A stretch of DNA of 53,287 nt from Sneathiella sp. (GTDB lineage: Bacteria > Pseudomonadota > Alphaproteobacteria > Sneathiellales > Sneathiellaceae): positions 1-53,287 of the forward strand of contig JAEPMY010000009.1 in NCBI GenBank assembly GCA_017643685.1, given 5' to 3'. The translations under genes were made by a program, and so were the position numbers. Positions 25,118 through 34,602 of this stretch are shown here, one piece after another. How positions within the stretch are numbered: the stretch's first letter is position 1; every line of letters starts with the position of its first letter. The notes below the pieces were generated by a model, which saw nothing but the letters and a program-made list of their open reading frames with translations, was not told the DNA's origin and ran no database searches.

Positions 25118-26509
25118 TTAACTTGGAAGGTTAATAGCGAAAATCGTTCCCGTGTGATCCGTTTTCTTTAATTTCAGATCACCGCCATGCGCCCTAATCA
25201 GCTCCCGGGCGATCGAGAGACCAAGCCCTGTTCCGCCGCTTTTGACCGACCCCGCGAACGGTTCGAATAGATGCTCAATCGCGGCTTTTGGTATGCCGGC
25301 CCCTGTGTCTTCAATAAAGACCTCAACCTGATCATTTCGAGTGATTGCAGAGAGTTTAATTAAACCCTCTTCGTCGATGGCCTCGCCAGCGTTCCGCACC
25401 AAATTCATAAAAACCCGATAGAGTTGTTCTCTATCCGCAAAAACAACCAGATCACTTGGTATCTCATTGTGCCACGCAATCTGCTTATCGGGGAGATCCG
25501 TGACAAGATTAGCCACCTCCTCTACAAGTTCTTGAAGTGCAAACCTTTCCCTTTCAGGCGCCCTCTCATCCGCTTTGCCATATTTCAGTGTTTCCGTGCA
25601 CAATAAAATTGCCCGGTTGATGCTATCTACAAGCCTTGGCACAACCCTCTGAACGCGGGGATCCTCCACCTGGGAAAGTCCATCACTTACAATATGGGAG
25701 GTGGAGAGAATATTCCGAAGGTCGTGACTAATTTTGGTTACCGCAGTTCCAAGCGCCGCCAGATGAGCCTTCTGCTTCAGTGCAAACCTTAGTCGCGCCT
25801 GCAAGATCTGCAACTCTCTCTCGGCCACACCGATTTCATCAAGGCGGGTGCTTGGCTCAATTCCTGTTTCAACACTCTCAGGAGAGCGGCGGAACGCGAT
25901 CATGCTATCGCTCAGTCGGCGCATCGGGCGAACAATAAGCCAATGCAGAGACAGATAAACCAAAAAAGCGGTAAGTAATGAGATGGCCAGCGACAACCAG
26001 AAAATGTTAGAGGCATACTCATGAAGGGCAGCTACTAGCGGAGCCTCATCAATCACAAACTCCAACGAGGCCGTAGAAACATCCTTGATCGGTGATTTTA
26101 TCCTAATGATGCGATCTTCTTGCACGGATAGTGCAGATAACGCATCTCCGATCAGTGTGACCGGACTCATTTCTCCAAGATCAAAGGTTTCGTCAACACC
26201 TGCTGGCATATCATCGGACAACATGAGCATCTTGGTATTTGCGCTTCGAAACACAACAGAGCGGGCACCTACCCGAAAAAGCAATTCCTCTTTCAACTCT
26301 TTCGACACCATCTTATCTGGTGCCGCAAGCACAGCCAAGGCTGCCAAATGCGCGACCTCTGCTTTGCGTGTTAGATAATTTTGACGATAGAAGGCCACAG
26401 AAGGCACGAAAATCAAAACCTCTGCAAGCATGACAAATAGGACTGTCAGCAACAAAAGACGCGCAGACAAGCTTCGGGTTGTTTTGAATATGGAACGCAA
26501 AATGGCCAT
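25118..26509 (-). CDS. Orphan sensor histidine kinase
   Basis: A 463-residue membrane sensor. Transmembrane segments lie at about residues 17-40 and 168-192, flanking a periplasmic domain of about 125 residues. A HAMP-like segment (RPMRRLSDSMIAF) and a coiled linker follow. The phospho-acceptor is His262 in KISHDLRNILS, and the ATPase N and G boxes are MNLVRNAGEAI and DTGAGIPKAAIEHLFEPF with GGTGLGLSIAREL. All kinase residues are present. No response regulator is encoded nearby, so its partner is elsewhere. The stimulus is unknown. Confidence 0.94.
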   Translation of the reverse strand: MAILRSIFKTTRSLSARLLLLTVLFVMLAEVLIFVPSVAFYRQNYLTRKAEVAHLAALAVLAAPDKMVSKELKEELLFRVGARSVVFRSANTKMLMLSDDMPAGVDETFDLGEMSPVTLIGDALSALSVQEDRIIRIKSPIKDVSTASLEFVIDEAPLVAALHEYASNIFWLSLAISLLTAFLVYLSLHWLIVRPMRRLSDSMIAFRRSPESVETGIEPSTRLDEIGVAERELQILQARLRFALKQKAHLAALGTAVTKISHDLRNILSTSHIVSDGLSQVEDPRVQRVVPRLVDSINRAILLCTETLKYGKADERAPERERFALQELVEEVANLVTDLPDKQIAWHNEIPSDLVVFADREQLYRVFMNLVRNAGEAIDEEGLIKLSAITRNDQVEVFIEDTGAGIPKAAIEHLFEPFAGSVKSGGTGLGLSIARELIRAHGGDLKLKKTDHTGTIFAINLPS

Positions 26510-26582
26510 GGTCCGGAGAATATACTCTCTCCAATAAGCTCACAACGAAAGAGGGAGGAAATTATCCCCCCCAATTCGTGCA

Positions 26583-28013
26583 TCAGCCGAATTTTGACAG
26601 AAAACGCACAACTTTGCGTGTTTTCTCACTAAAGAGGGAGGGCGTATAATAACTCCCTGCTGCCCGCTTATTAATCTCACCCAATGTAGGATAGGGTGCA
26701 ATGAAACTTGCCATCGCTGAGATTTTCAAACCACCTGAAATCGCAAGCGTCCAAGGATGAATAAGCTCGCCGGCTTGCAAACCGACGATACCTGCGCCCA
26801 AGATTTTGCCTTTCTTGGTGGTAATTGCTTTTACTAGACCCTCAGTTCTTCTTTCGGCGCGTGCCCTGTCATTTTCTTTATACTCGAATGTTAAAACCCG
26901 TATGTCTTCACCAAATTTCTCTCGGGCGGCAGCTTCCGTCAGCCCTACATTTGCGATTTCCGGATCTGTATAAGTAACCCATGGAACCGCAGAGTAATCT
27001 ACCTTGGCCGGCATCCTGAACAGGGCGTTTCGAATAACAATTCCTGCGTGATACCCCGCCATATGGGTAAACTGATAGCCACCAGCGACATCCCCTATAG
27101 CGAAGACTTTCTTGTTAGTTGTTCTGAGACGGGCATCCACCTTGATACCCGGCCGATCATATTCAATGCCCGCCGCGTCCAGATTGAGACGCTCAATATT
27201 TGGTTTCCGCCCTGCCGCGACCAGTAGATGAGAACCTTTGAGTATTTCCTCACCTGCCTCTGCCTCCAGCGCAATAGAAACACCATCTACCGCTCGGCTT
27301 ACATTGTTGATTTTCGCACCTTCACGAATATCAATTCCTTCACCACGCAGAGATTTCAGTGCCACTGAGGTTAAATCTGGGTCATCCTTTCCAAGAGCCC
27401 GAAACGCTTCCAATACGGTGACCTGACACCCCAGACGCCGATGCGCCTGCGCCATTTCCATACCGATAGGACCACCACCAATAATAATCAGATGTTCCGG
27501 CATTTCCCGATTCTCAAACAAGGTTTCATTAGTTAGATAACCAGCCTCTGCCAACCCGGGAATCGGCGGCGCAGTTGGAGACGATCCGGTAGAGATAATA
27601 AAGCGGCGGGCTTCAACGATGATGCCATCGACTTCCACCTGCTTTGGGCTGATAAATTTGCCGTAACCTTGAAGAACATTGACCCCAAGTTCTTCAAACC
27701 TTTCGACAGAATCATGTGGCGCAATCCCTGCTATCACGTCGGCGACATGATCCATTACCTTGCCATAATCCACATCAGGCTTTGGACCCGTAACGCCAAA
27801 CTCTGCGGAATGATCAAGTGCAGAAGCTTTTTTGGCCGCTGCGATCAATGCCTTTGACGGAACGCAGCCATAATTCAAGCAATCGCCGCCCATTTTACCA
27901 CCTTCGATAAGGACGGTTTCCGCCCCCATCTGTACAGCCCCTGCTGCCACACTCAAACCACCAGAGCCCGCTCCGATAACGCAGAGGTCAGTTTTTACAA
28001 TTTTCTTTGACAT
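26583..28013 (-). CDS. FAD-dependent pyridine nucleotide-disulfide oxidoreductase (mercuric-reductase-like)
   Basis: A 476-residue flavoprotein disulfide reductase. The FAD-binding loop is DLCVIGAGSGGLSVAAGA, the redox disulfide lies in GGDCLNYGCVPSKAL (CxxxxC), the NAD(P) loop is IIIGGGPIGMEMAQ, and the second FAD motif is KVFAIGDVAGG. The C-terminus has HPWTLAI in place of the HAHPT-type dimer motif of dihydrolipoamide dehydrogenase, and the N-terminal heavy-metal domain and C-terminal Cys pair of MerA are missing. So it is neither a standard Lpd nor a mercuric reductase. It is paired with a TVP38 gene 20 bases upstream. Confidence 0.92.
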   Translation of the reverse strand: MSKKIVKTDLCVIGAGSGGLSVAAGAVQMGAETVLIEGGKMGGDCLNYGCVPSKALIAAAKKASALDHSAEFGVTGPKPDVDYGKVMDHVADVIAGIAPHDSVERFEELGVNVLQGYGKFISPKQVEVDGIIVEARRFIISTGSSPTAPPIPGLAEAGYLTNETLFENREMPEHLIIIGGGPIGMEMAQAHRRLGCQVTVLEAFRALGKDDPDLTSVALKSLRGEGIDIREGAKINNVSRAVDGVSIALEAEAGEEILKGSHLLVAAGRKPNIERLNLDAAGIEYDRPGIKVDARLRTTNKKVFAIGDVAGGYQFTHMAGYHAGIVIRNALFRMPAKVDYSAVPWVTYTDPEIANVGLTEAAAREKFGEDIRVLTFEYKENDRARAERRTEGLVKAITTKKGKILGAGIVGLQAGELIHPWTLAISGGLKISAMASFIAPYPTLGEINKRAAGSYYTPSLFSEKTRKVVRFLSKFG

Positions 28014-28033
28014 TCACAATGCTCCCAGAGGTT

Positions 28034-28813
28034 TCATGCAGAACGGCGGAACCGTTTAAGGGCAATAGGCAACAGGGAAATAACACCCAGTGCGACAAAT
28101 GAGAGGATAATCTCGGTTGTAATCAAAGAACCTAATTGAAAGCTTTCCTCGCAGACCGCTTGGCCACTTGCTTTACAGGTCGCCACCTTTTCTTGCTGCT
28201 CGACAATGATGCTATCAAGCCCTGTACCAAGAAATGCAAATACGAACGTTCCCGGAATAATCCCCACAAACGTGCCAATAATATAGGTTCGAAGAGACAC
28301 CCCTAAGAATGCTGGCGCAATATTCACCAGCCAGAAAGGGAAAGCTGGCACCAAGCGCAAAAATAATAAATAACTTAGCGCATTATCCTTAAAACCAGCC
28401 TCTAACTTTTTAAGCCATGGCCCAGCCCGCTCTCGAAGCGCTTCGCCAACAGAGGTCGCCGCGATAATGAATAGAACGGTCGCCCCAAGCGTAGCTGCAA
28501 CAACTGTCACCAAACCTCCGACAAACCAGCCAAATAAAAACCCCCCGGAAATGGTAAGGAGCAATCCCCCAGGCAAAGACGCTGCGACGGCGACAGTATA
28601 AAGCCCAAGATATAACAGAAGAGCTATCGCATAATTCTGCTCCACATAAGTCAGCAGGTTATCCCTGTTCTCACTCAGTGCTTTAAAAGTAAGATATTCA
28701 TCTAGTCCAAAAACGAAAAAGAGAGCGAATATCGCTGCAATAACCAGCAAAGGAAGAAACTTTTTTACCTTGGATCCACCGGAGACGGTTTGACCGTTTG
28801 CCATGTTGCTCAT
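28034..28813 (-). CDS. TVP38/TMEM64 (VTT-domain) membrane protein
   Basis: About 259 residues with roughly six hydrophobic segments and the VTT/DedA-type core: LPGGLLLTISGGFLFGWFVG, LRLVPAFPFWLVNIAPAFLG and IIPGTFVFAFLGTGLD. Starts at 28813 (MSNMANG) and 28804 are both plausible. Proteins of this fold move or scramble lipids; in bacteria, TVP38 genes are often next to or fused with a flavoprotein disulfide reductase, as seen here. The pair is probably an operon, with this gene first. Confidence 0.9.
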   Translation of the reverse strand: MSNMANGQTVSGGSKVKKFLPLLVIAAIFALFFVFGLDEYLTFKALSENRDNLLTYVEQNYAIALLLYLGLYTVAVAASLPGGLLLTISGGFLFGWFVGGLVTVVAATLGATVLFIIAATSVGEALRERAGPWLKKLEAGFKDNALSYLLFLRLVPAFPFWLVNIAPAFLGVSLRTYIIGTFVGIIPGTFVFAFLGTGLDSIIVEQQEKVATCKASGQAVCEESFQLGSLITTEIILSFVALGVISLLPIALKRFRRSA

Positions 28814-29133
28814 ACTCGAATCATCCCATACCAAAGATAAACTGAACCAACAGCTCGCATCTTCACCCCTTTATTCGACTTTTCGTGCGCGACAGAATCT
28901 ATCATAAAAGCGATGTAGCTATTGCAAATTGCTGTCTTTCACCTGAAAATTCATCGGCTCCCCCGTAAAAATAACTGCAAATACAGATATTTATTGGGCC
29001 TTACGCTTGAATTCATTTTCACAACATAATCATATCACCCAATAGATTAAGCCATCTTCACCGAAATGTGAGAGGAGTTGAGAGGCTGGAAAGCTGCTCT
29101 GCCCCGCTTTTGTGATTTATTGCCAGATGTCCA
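28814..29133. other. Divergent intergenic region, TVP38 to rpmH
   Basis: About 320 AT-rich bases between two divergent operons. I find no DnaA-box cluster, so the chromosome origin, which in some bacteria lies near rpmH, is not supported here. No small coding frame with a ribosome site was found. Confidence 0.45.
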
Positions 29134-29162
29134 TTGACTTCACGTGCACCACCCCTTATACA
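29134..29162 (+). promoter_or_regulatory. Sigma-70 promoter of the rpmH operon
   Basis: -35 TTGACT (29134-29139), a 17-base spacer and -10 TATACA (29157-29162), about 57 bases before the rpmH start. It is the best promoter match in this region. Confidence 0.75.
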
Positions 29163-29219
29163 GCGGGGCTTGAATTTCTCTTCGCACAATTTGGTGTGAA
29201 TGATAGTCGGAGAAGACAC

Positions 29220-29354
29220 GTGAAACGTACATATCAACCAAGTAAACTGGTACGCGCTCGTCGCCACGGTTACCGCGCTCGCCGCGCAACAGTCGGCGGT
29301 CGTCGCGTTCTTTCTAATCGTCGCTCAAAAGGCCGTAAGAGCCTTTCAGCCTAA
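29220..29354 (+). CDS. rpmH: 50S ribosomal protein L34
   Basis: A 44-residue, highly basic protein, [20 protein letters not shown] at the start and ending [13 protein letters not shown], the invariant L34 pattern. The GTG start at 29220 follows GGAG by about 8 bases; an open frame upstream has no support. It is part of the large ribosomal subunit and leads the operon with rnpA, as in nearly all bacteria. Confidence 0.98.
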   Translation: MKRTYQPSKLVRARRHGYRARRATVGGRRVLSNRRSKGRKSLSA

Positions 29355-29358
29355 TATA

Positions 29359-29730
29359 ATGCCGAAAGGCGTCGAACGATTAAAAAAGCGCGCGGAATTC
29401 TTACGCGTTGCGGGAGTTCGGCGCAGATGGGCAACTCCCGGAATGGTCCTGCAAGCTGCGCGTGATAACTCATGCGCGGATGCGGGCCGTTTGCGTGTGG
29501 GCTTTACCGCAACAAAAAAGGTCGGTAACGCAGTTGTCCGCAATCGGATCAAACGCAGACTCCGGGCACTTGCAGACGAAATGTTACCAGATCATGCAAA
29601 GACTGGCTGGGATTATGTATTGATCGGGCGTGCGCAGACACCAGATCGGGACTTTGCCTCTTTAAGAGCCGATCTGATTGTTGCTCTTAAGAAAGTTGGT
29701 GCATACAAGGAAAAGGGTCATCATGCGTGA
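29359..29730 (+). CDS. rnpA: Ribonuclease P protein component
   Basis: A 123-residue basic protein beginning [18 protein letters not shown]. The RNA-binding signature [20 protein letters not shown] is complete. It assists the RNase P RNA in cutting tRNA 5' leaders. It starts 4 bases after rpmH and overlaps the next gene, yidD, by 8 bases. Confidence 0.97.
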   Translation: MPKGVERLKKRAEFLRVAGVRRRWATPGMVLQAARDNSCADAGRLRVGFTATKKVGNAVVRNRIKRRLRALADEMLPDHAKTGWDYVLIGRAQTPDRDFASLRADLIVALKKVGAYKEKGHHA

Positions 29731-30004
29731 GATTGCGACTTTTCTGTTAAAGGCACCAATAAAGGTTTACCAATACTGTATATCCCCTTATCTTCCTGCC
29801 AATTGTCGATATCAACCAACCTGCTCAGCATATGCACTTGAAGCATTGCAGAAGCATGGCCCTATTACAGGACTTTGGTTGACCATTCGGCGCCTTGGCA
29901 GATGTCATCCTTGGGGAGGGCACGGATATGATCCCGTCCCACCAACGAAGCATCAACATCATAATTGTGGGGCAAAGCTGTCCGACAAAGTGACTACAGA
30001 GTAG
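29723..30004 (+). CDS. yidD: Membrane protein insertion efficiency factor YidD
   Basis: A 93-residue protein beginning [19 protein letters not shown], with the family core [19 protein letters not shown] and [18 protein letters not shown]. An amphipathic N-terminal helix binds the inner membrane. The start was chosen by homology, inside the rnpA 3' end; a longer frame overlaps rnpA without reason. It aids YidC-dependent insertion and lies immediately before yidC. Confidence 0.96.
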   Translation: MREIATFLLKAPIKVYQYCISPYLPANCRYQPTCSAYALEALQKHGPITGLWLTIRRLGRCHPWGGHGYDPVPPTKHQHHNCGAKLSDKVTTE

Positions 30005-30019
30005 AATTAGGACTTAAAA

Positions 30020-31744
30020 ATGTCAGATCAGAAGAATCTGTTGATCGCGGTCGTCCTTTGTATTGCCATCGTTTTTGGCTGGCAGTTTTTCTTTCCGGCA
30101 CCGGTGCCGGAGCAGACCGAAGCACAGCAAACAACAGAAGCGGCAAACAATAGTGCACCAACCCCCGATGTTTCTGCTGGAAATGCTTCCGCCCCATCAG
30201 CTGGTGCCACTCCTCAACAGGTTCAGTCTCGCGATGACGTTCTGACAAAAGCCCCACGTGTTAAGATTAATACTCCTAATCTGCATGGTTCGATTTCATT
30301 GAAAGGCGGACGTATTGATGACGTGACCCTGGTTCAGTATCGAACAGAAGTAGAACCAGATAGCCCAGAAATTGAACTATTCTCCCCTGCTGGCTCTCCA
30401 AAACCATATTTTGCTGACTTTGGCTGGAGTGTTGCGCCGGGAACAACTGTTAAACTACCAGACAACAATACAATCTGGTCGGCTTCTTCAGATGAAATCA
30501 CTCCTACAAAACCACTGGTTTTGACATGGGATAATGGTGAAGGACTTACCTTTTCCCGCACCATAACTGTTGATGAGCATTTCCTGTTTACAGTTGAGCA
30601 GAAAATTCAAAACAACTCAGCCGCGGACCTCACTCTCTATCCTTATGGTTTGATCTCCCGTACCGGCACTCCTGAAACGGAAGGGTTTTATATCCTTCAT
30701 GAGGGGCTGATCGGTGTCGTGAACGAAACCCTGGAGGAAATTGATTACGACGACCTTCAAGACGGCAGCAACCCACAGTTCACATCAACAGGTGGATGGA
30801 TCGGAATTACAGATAAATTCTGGCTCGCCGCTCTCATGCCGGACCAGAGTGCAACTCTTAAAAGCCGTTTCAGCTACATCACAAATGCTGATCGTTTCCA
30901 AACTGATTATCTAAATCAGGATGGCGTGACAATTCCAGCTGGTGGAGCCGGCACGACAACAAACCACCTGTTTGCTGGCGCCAAAGAAGTGCATCTTCTT
31001 GATCAATATGAGGCAGACCTCAAAGTGGACCGCCTTGAGCTTGCAATCGACTGGGGTTGGTTCTACATCATTACGAAGCCGCTCTACACTGTTCTTGAAA
31101 CAGTCCATAAATACGTCGGTAATATGGGTATTGCGATCCTGATCGTAACGATCATCATCAAGCTGATCCTTCTGCCTCTGGCACATAAATCCTATGTGTC
31201 CATGTCGAAGATGAAAAAACTGCAGCCTGAGATGGTGAAACTTCGGGAGCGTTATGGCGACGACCGCCAAAAGCTGAACGAAGAGATGATGGCGCTTTAT
31301 CGCAAAGAAAAAGCCAATCCGGCAGCTGGTTGTTTGCCATTACTGGTCCAGATTCCAATCTTCTTTGCCTTGTATAAAGTTTTGTATGTGACTCTGCTGA
31401 TGCGTCACGAGCCATTTTACGGCTGGATTAAAGACCTTTCCGCACCGGATCCAACCAGCTTGTTCAACCTGTTCGGCTTGATCCCTTGGGACCCACCGCA
31501 AATGCTAATGATCGGTATTCTGCCACTTCTGATGGGTCTCAGCATGTTCTTACAGCAGAAGTTCAATCCGCAACCAGCGGACCCAATTCAGGCAAAAATC
31601 TTCATGTTCATGCCAATTTTCTTCACCTTCCTGCTGGCAACATTCCCTGCAGGTCTGGTAATCTACTGGACATGGAACAACATCCTCAGCATCGCGCAGC
31701 AGTGGTACATCATGCGGCGGATGGGGGTTTCAGTTAATAGCTGA
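30020..31744 (+). CDS. yidC: Membrane protein insertase YidC
   Basis: A 574-residue protein of the usual Gram-negative size. An N-terminal transmembrane segment (LLIAVVLCIAIVFGWQFFF) is followed by an Ala/Pro/Gln-rich linker and a periplasmic beta domain (residues about 75-340). The insertase core follows with five helices, including TIIIKLILLPLAHKSYVSMS, NPAAGCLPLLVQIPIFFALY and FPAGLVIYWTWNNILSIAQQ. AGGA lies 8 bases before the ATG. It inserts and folds inner-membrane proteins with or without SecYEG. Confidence 0.98.
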   Translation: MSDQKNLLIAVVLCIAIVFGWQFFFPAPVPEQTEAQQTTEAANNSAPTPDVSAGNASAPSAGATPQQVQSRDDVLTKAPRVKINTPNLHGSISLKGGRIDDVTLVQYRTEVEPDSPEIELFSPAGSPKPYFADFGWSVAPGTTVKLPDNNTIWSASSDEITPTKPLVLTWDNGEGLTFSRTITVDEHFLFTVEQKIQNNSAADLTLYPYGLISRTGTPETEGFYILHEGLIGVVNETLEEIDYDDLQDGSNPQFTSTGGWIGITDKFWLAALMPDQSATLKSRFSYITNADRFQTDYLNQDGVTIPAGGAGTTTNHLFAGAKEVHLLDQYEADLKVDRLELAIDWGWFYIITKPLYTVLETVHKYVGNMGIAILIVTIIIKLILLPLAHKSYVSMSKMKKLQPEMVKLRERYGDDRQKLNEEMMALYRKEKANPAAGCLPLLVQIPIFFALYKVLYVTLLMRHEPFYGWIKDLSAPDPTSLFNLFGLIPWDPPQMLMIGILPLLMGLSMFLQQKFNPQPADPIQAKIFMFMPIFFTFLLATFPAGLVIYWTWNNILSIAQQWYIMRRMGVSVNS

Positions 31745-31764
31745 TGAAAGGGCTTTAACAGCCA

Positions 31765-32415
31765 ATGACAGACCCAAAAGAGCTAAGTGAAGAAGAGGCG
31801 GCCCGCATCGAAGAGGGCCGCCTCCTTTTTGCGAAAGAATGTCAGTTCGTAGCTGGCGCCGCCACTTTGGCAATGCTGCCAGATCTTCCTCTGAATGAGG
31901 TTGCATTTTCTGGTCGCTCAAATGTGGGGAAATCCAGCCTGATTAATGCGCTGACGAACCGAAATACATTGGCCCGCACCTCAAACACCCCCGGGCGTAC
32001 GCAACAGATTAACTTTTTTAATCTAGGTGAAGCGCTGTATCTGGTGGACCTCCCGGGCCACGGCTATGCAAAAGCTTCTAAAACCAAAATTGAAGCCTGG
32101 ACAAAGCTGGTCAATACCTACCTGCGCGGCCGCCCCAAGCTCCGACGAGTTTGCCTGCTTATCGACAGTCGCCACGGTCTGAAAGAGTCGGATCGTGAGG
32201 TGATGGACATGCTGGATACAGCAGCTGTCAACTATCAGGTTATTCTGACAAAGGTTGACAAGTCCAAGCAATCCGAATTGAAATCCATATTGGAAAAAAC
32301 AGAAAAAGAGCTGGCAAAACGCCCTGCCGCCCACCCGGAGATCCTGAAGACAAGTTCTGCAAAAGGGATTGGGATCGAAGAGCTGCGGGCCGAAATCGCC
32401 AGCCTGTCTGAGTAG
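31765..32415 (+). CDS. engB: Ribosome biogenesis GTP-binding protein EngB (YsxC/YihA)
   Basis: A 216-residue GTPase. The G1 loop is [17 protein letters not shown]2 lies in [15 protein letters not shown]3 is [11 protein letters not shown]4 is LTKVDK and G5 is TSSAKG. The N-terminal extension of about 45 residues is common in alphaproteobacteria. It acts in large-subunit assembly. It follows yidC by 20 bases and precedes argB in the same run. Confidence 0.96.
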   Translation: MTDPKELSEEEAARIEEGRLLFAKECQFVAGAATLAMLPDLPLNEVAFSGRSNVGKSSLINALTNRNTLARTSNTPGRTQQINFFNLGEALYLVDLPGHGYAKASKTKIEAWTKLVNTYLRGRPKLRRVCLLIDSRHGLKESDREVMDMLDTAAVNYQVILTKVDKSKQSELKSILEKTEKELAKRPAAHPEILKTSSAKGIGIEELRAEIASLSE

Positions 32416-32425
32416 GAAAATGAAA

Positions 32426-33343
32426 ATGGCAGACAATACAATGAGCGTAGAGGAACAGCTTAAAAAAGCGCAAATCCTCTCAGAAGCGCTTCCCTATATG
32501 CACGAATTTGCAGGGCAGACATTTGTAATTAAATATGGCGGGCACGCGATGGGTGACCGCGCGTTGGCTCAGGACTTTGCCCAAGATATTGCCTTAATGA
32601 AACAGGTTGGGATTAACCCAATTATTGTTCATGGTGGTGGTCCACAGATCGGCAATATGTTGGATAGACTGAAAATTCAAAGCTCTTTTATTGATGGGCT
32701 ACGTGTCACAGACACCGCGACTGTTGAAATTGCAGAAATGGTCCTATCAGGTTCCCTGAATAAAAATATCGTTATGGACATCAACGAGGCCGGTGGCCTT
32801 GCTATCGGATTGTCTGGTAAAGACGGCAAGCTTATTCAAGTAAACAAACTGAAACGAACCAAGCGGGACCCGGACAGCAATATTGAACGGATCGTCGACC
32901 TTGGTTTTGTCGGCGAGCCAAGCCTCATAAACCCGGAGCTTCTGCAAAGCCTCGAAGAAATAGACGTTATTCCTGTTATCGCCCCTATTGGTGTTGGACC
33001 CGATGGTCAAACATACAACATCAATGCTGATACTGCAGCGGGCCATATCGCCGCTGCGATGGGCGCTAGCAAGCTGATCATGATGACAGATGTTGAAGGT
33101 GTTTTGAATAAGGATAAACAGCTTATCAACCGCCTGACACCAAGCAAAGTCGAAACTCTGCAGAAGGATGGAACGATTGTTGGTGGTATGATTCCAAAAC
33201 TGGAAACCTGCCTTTTCGCCCTAGAAAGCGGTGTGGATGCAGCGCATATTCTGGACGGCCGCATCCCACATGTCCTTTTGCTGGAGACGTTCACTGCCCA
33301 CGGAATAGGGACAATGATCCACCACGAAGGTGCAGACGTCTAA
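32426..33343 (+). CDS. argB: Acetylglutamate kinase
   Basis: A 305-residue amino-acid kinase. Motifs are [12 protein letters not shown] (phosphate-binding Lys and Gly-rich loop), [14 protein letters not shown], the GLSGKDGKL segment and [20 protein letters not shown]. It phosphorylates N-acetylglutamate in arginine synthesis. The ATG at 32426 has AGGA 8 bases upstream; the ATG at 32420 is too close to it. Its stop overlaps the convergent DUF2336 gene by 4 bases. Confidence 0.96.
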   Translation: MADNTMSVEEQLKKAQILSEALPYMHEFAGQTFVIKYGGHAMGDRALAQDFAQDIALMKQVGINPIIVHGGGPQIGNMLDRLKIQSSFIDGLRVTDTATVEIAEMVLSGSLNKNIVMDINEAGGLAIGLSGKDGKLIQVNKLKRTKRDPDSNIERIVDLGFVGEPSLINPELLQSLEEIDVIPVIAPIGVGPDGQTYNINADTAAGHIAAAMGASKLIMMTDVEGVLNKDKQLINRLTPSKVETLQKDGTIVGGMIPKLETCLFALESGVDAAHILDGRIPHVLLLETFTAHGIGTMIHHEGADV

Positions 33344-34593
33344 CCTGAGAAAAAAGAGAGTTGCCAATCCATCTCTTTCTCATCAAATGGATAACCAACT
33401 CCATCTTTGGCATTCACGACATCACGCGGCGGGACATGAGCAATGTCCCGCTGTATTTTCATGGCAAGCCGCATAGACAAACCTGACTTCCAGCAAAGCG
33501 CAGTCACCACTTTCCCGTTTCTGGAATTTAGGATGGATTTCACCGTCTTCATCGGGACATCTGCCATCAGCCCAAGCCCAGCTTGAATAAATTCAAACTG
33601 TTTGGAAGCCACAGCCTCACTGATCACATCTTCATTAAGACGACCCATCTTGAATAGCTTCTGAGCTTCTTCAAGGCCCATTTCCTGCTCTTCCTCTGTG
33701 GAGAAATTTTGTTTACTGCTGATACGCTCCCTCACCTGCTTTTTGAGTTCTTTCTCGATATCTTTGGAGAGTTTGTTTTTTTCAACCAACTTATCGACAA
33801 GGGACACAGCAACAAACCCTGCGATGCGCCGCATTGCCCGAATGGAAAGATCAACCCGCATCACAAGTGGCTCGTGAAGCTGTTCGACACTTTCGGCTTG
33901 ATCTATAATCTGATCCAATGTTTCCTCGCGAACCCGTGCTGATTTATTTGCCAGCAAAGCTGCAACTGCTGGCACATCCATACTTGCAGTCACCGCGTCA
34001 GAAATATCTTCTGTAATGTCCGCGCGGCGCGCGATCGCTGTCATGGAACCAGAGGCGACACCGCCCGCAATAATTTCAAGCAAATCAGCTTCTGATAAGA
34101 GCGGAGAGAATTCCAGAACGGGGCTTGCGACAATTTCTTCAACATCTTGGGCCAAAGCCATAATGACATGCTTTGGCGCCTCAAGACTATCCTTTAAGGA
34201 TTGAGAGAGGATTGCACGAACAGATGGGAGTTGATCCTCTGCCAGAATTTCAAGAACGGCAATAGTTTGCTCCCTGACCTGCTCCGCTTCTTCTCCTGAC
34301 AAAGAAGGCAGTAAACGGCAGATTTTCCGGGCGAGCTCTCCCCGAACCTCTTCATCCTCATCACTCGCCAAAATATTGTTGGCTTGATAGGGGGTATTAC
34401 TATTCCCTGCCACATTCCTACGAACACTAGGGCTTGCATCTTCAGCGAGATAATAGAGAACTTCTGGGCGCGCACTCGGGCTCGAAGCCAACTCAGCACG
34501 TACCTTTGGGCTATCTGCACGTGCCAGTTCCTTACTTTCCTCGTAAGTGATTTCTTTAACTTTTTTACGCCCGAACAATTTGCCGAGTACCAT
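33340..34593 (-). CDS. DUF2336 domain-containing protein
   Basis: A 417-residue, all-helical protein. The N-terminal 300 residues look like degenerate HEAT-like repeats, with recurring units such as [35 protein letters not shown] and [13 protein letters not shown] charged linker follows ([17 protein letters not shown]), then a C-terminal helical domain with [20 protein letters not shown]. This is the DUF2336 family of alphaproteobacteria, whose function is unknown to me. It lies 9 bases downstream of the GGDEF gene on the same strand, so a signalling role is inferred from context. Confidence 0.88.
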   Translation of the reverse strand: MVLGKLFGRKKVKEITYEESKELARADSPKVRAELASSPSARPEVLYYLAEDASPSVRRNVAGNSNTPYQANNILASDEDEEVRGELARKICRLLPSLSGEEAEQVREQTIAVLEILAEDQLPSVRAILSQSLKDSLEAPKHVIMALAQDVEEIVASPVLEFSPLLSEADLLEIIAGGVASGSMTAIARRADITEDISDAVTASMDVPAVAALLANKSARVREETLDQIIDQAESVEQLHEPLVMRVDLSIRAMRRIAGFVAVSLVDKLVEKNKLSKDIEKELKKQVRERISSKQNFSTEEEQEMGLEEAQKLFKMGRLNEDVISEAVASKQFEFIQAGLGLMADVPMKTVKSILNSRNGKVVTALCWKSGLSMRLAMKIQRDIAHVPPRDVVNAKDGVGYPFDEKEMDWQLSFFSG

Positions 34594-34602
34594 TCTTTCC
34601 CC

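Noticed and set aside
28814..29219. Chromosome replication origin near rpmH.
   Set aside because: dnaA is not adjacent, no DnaA-box cluster or AT-rich unwinding repeats were seen, and in alphaproteobacteria the origin is usually elsewhere.
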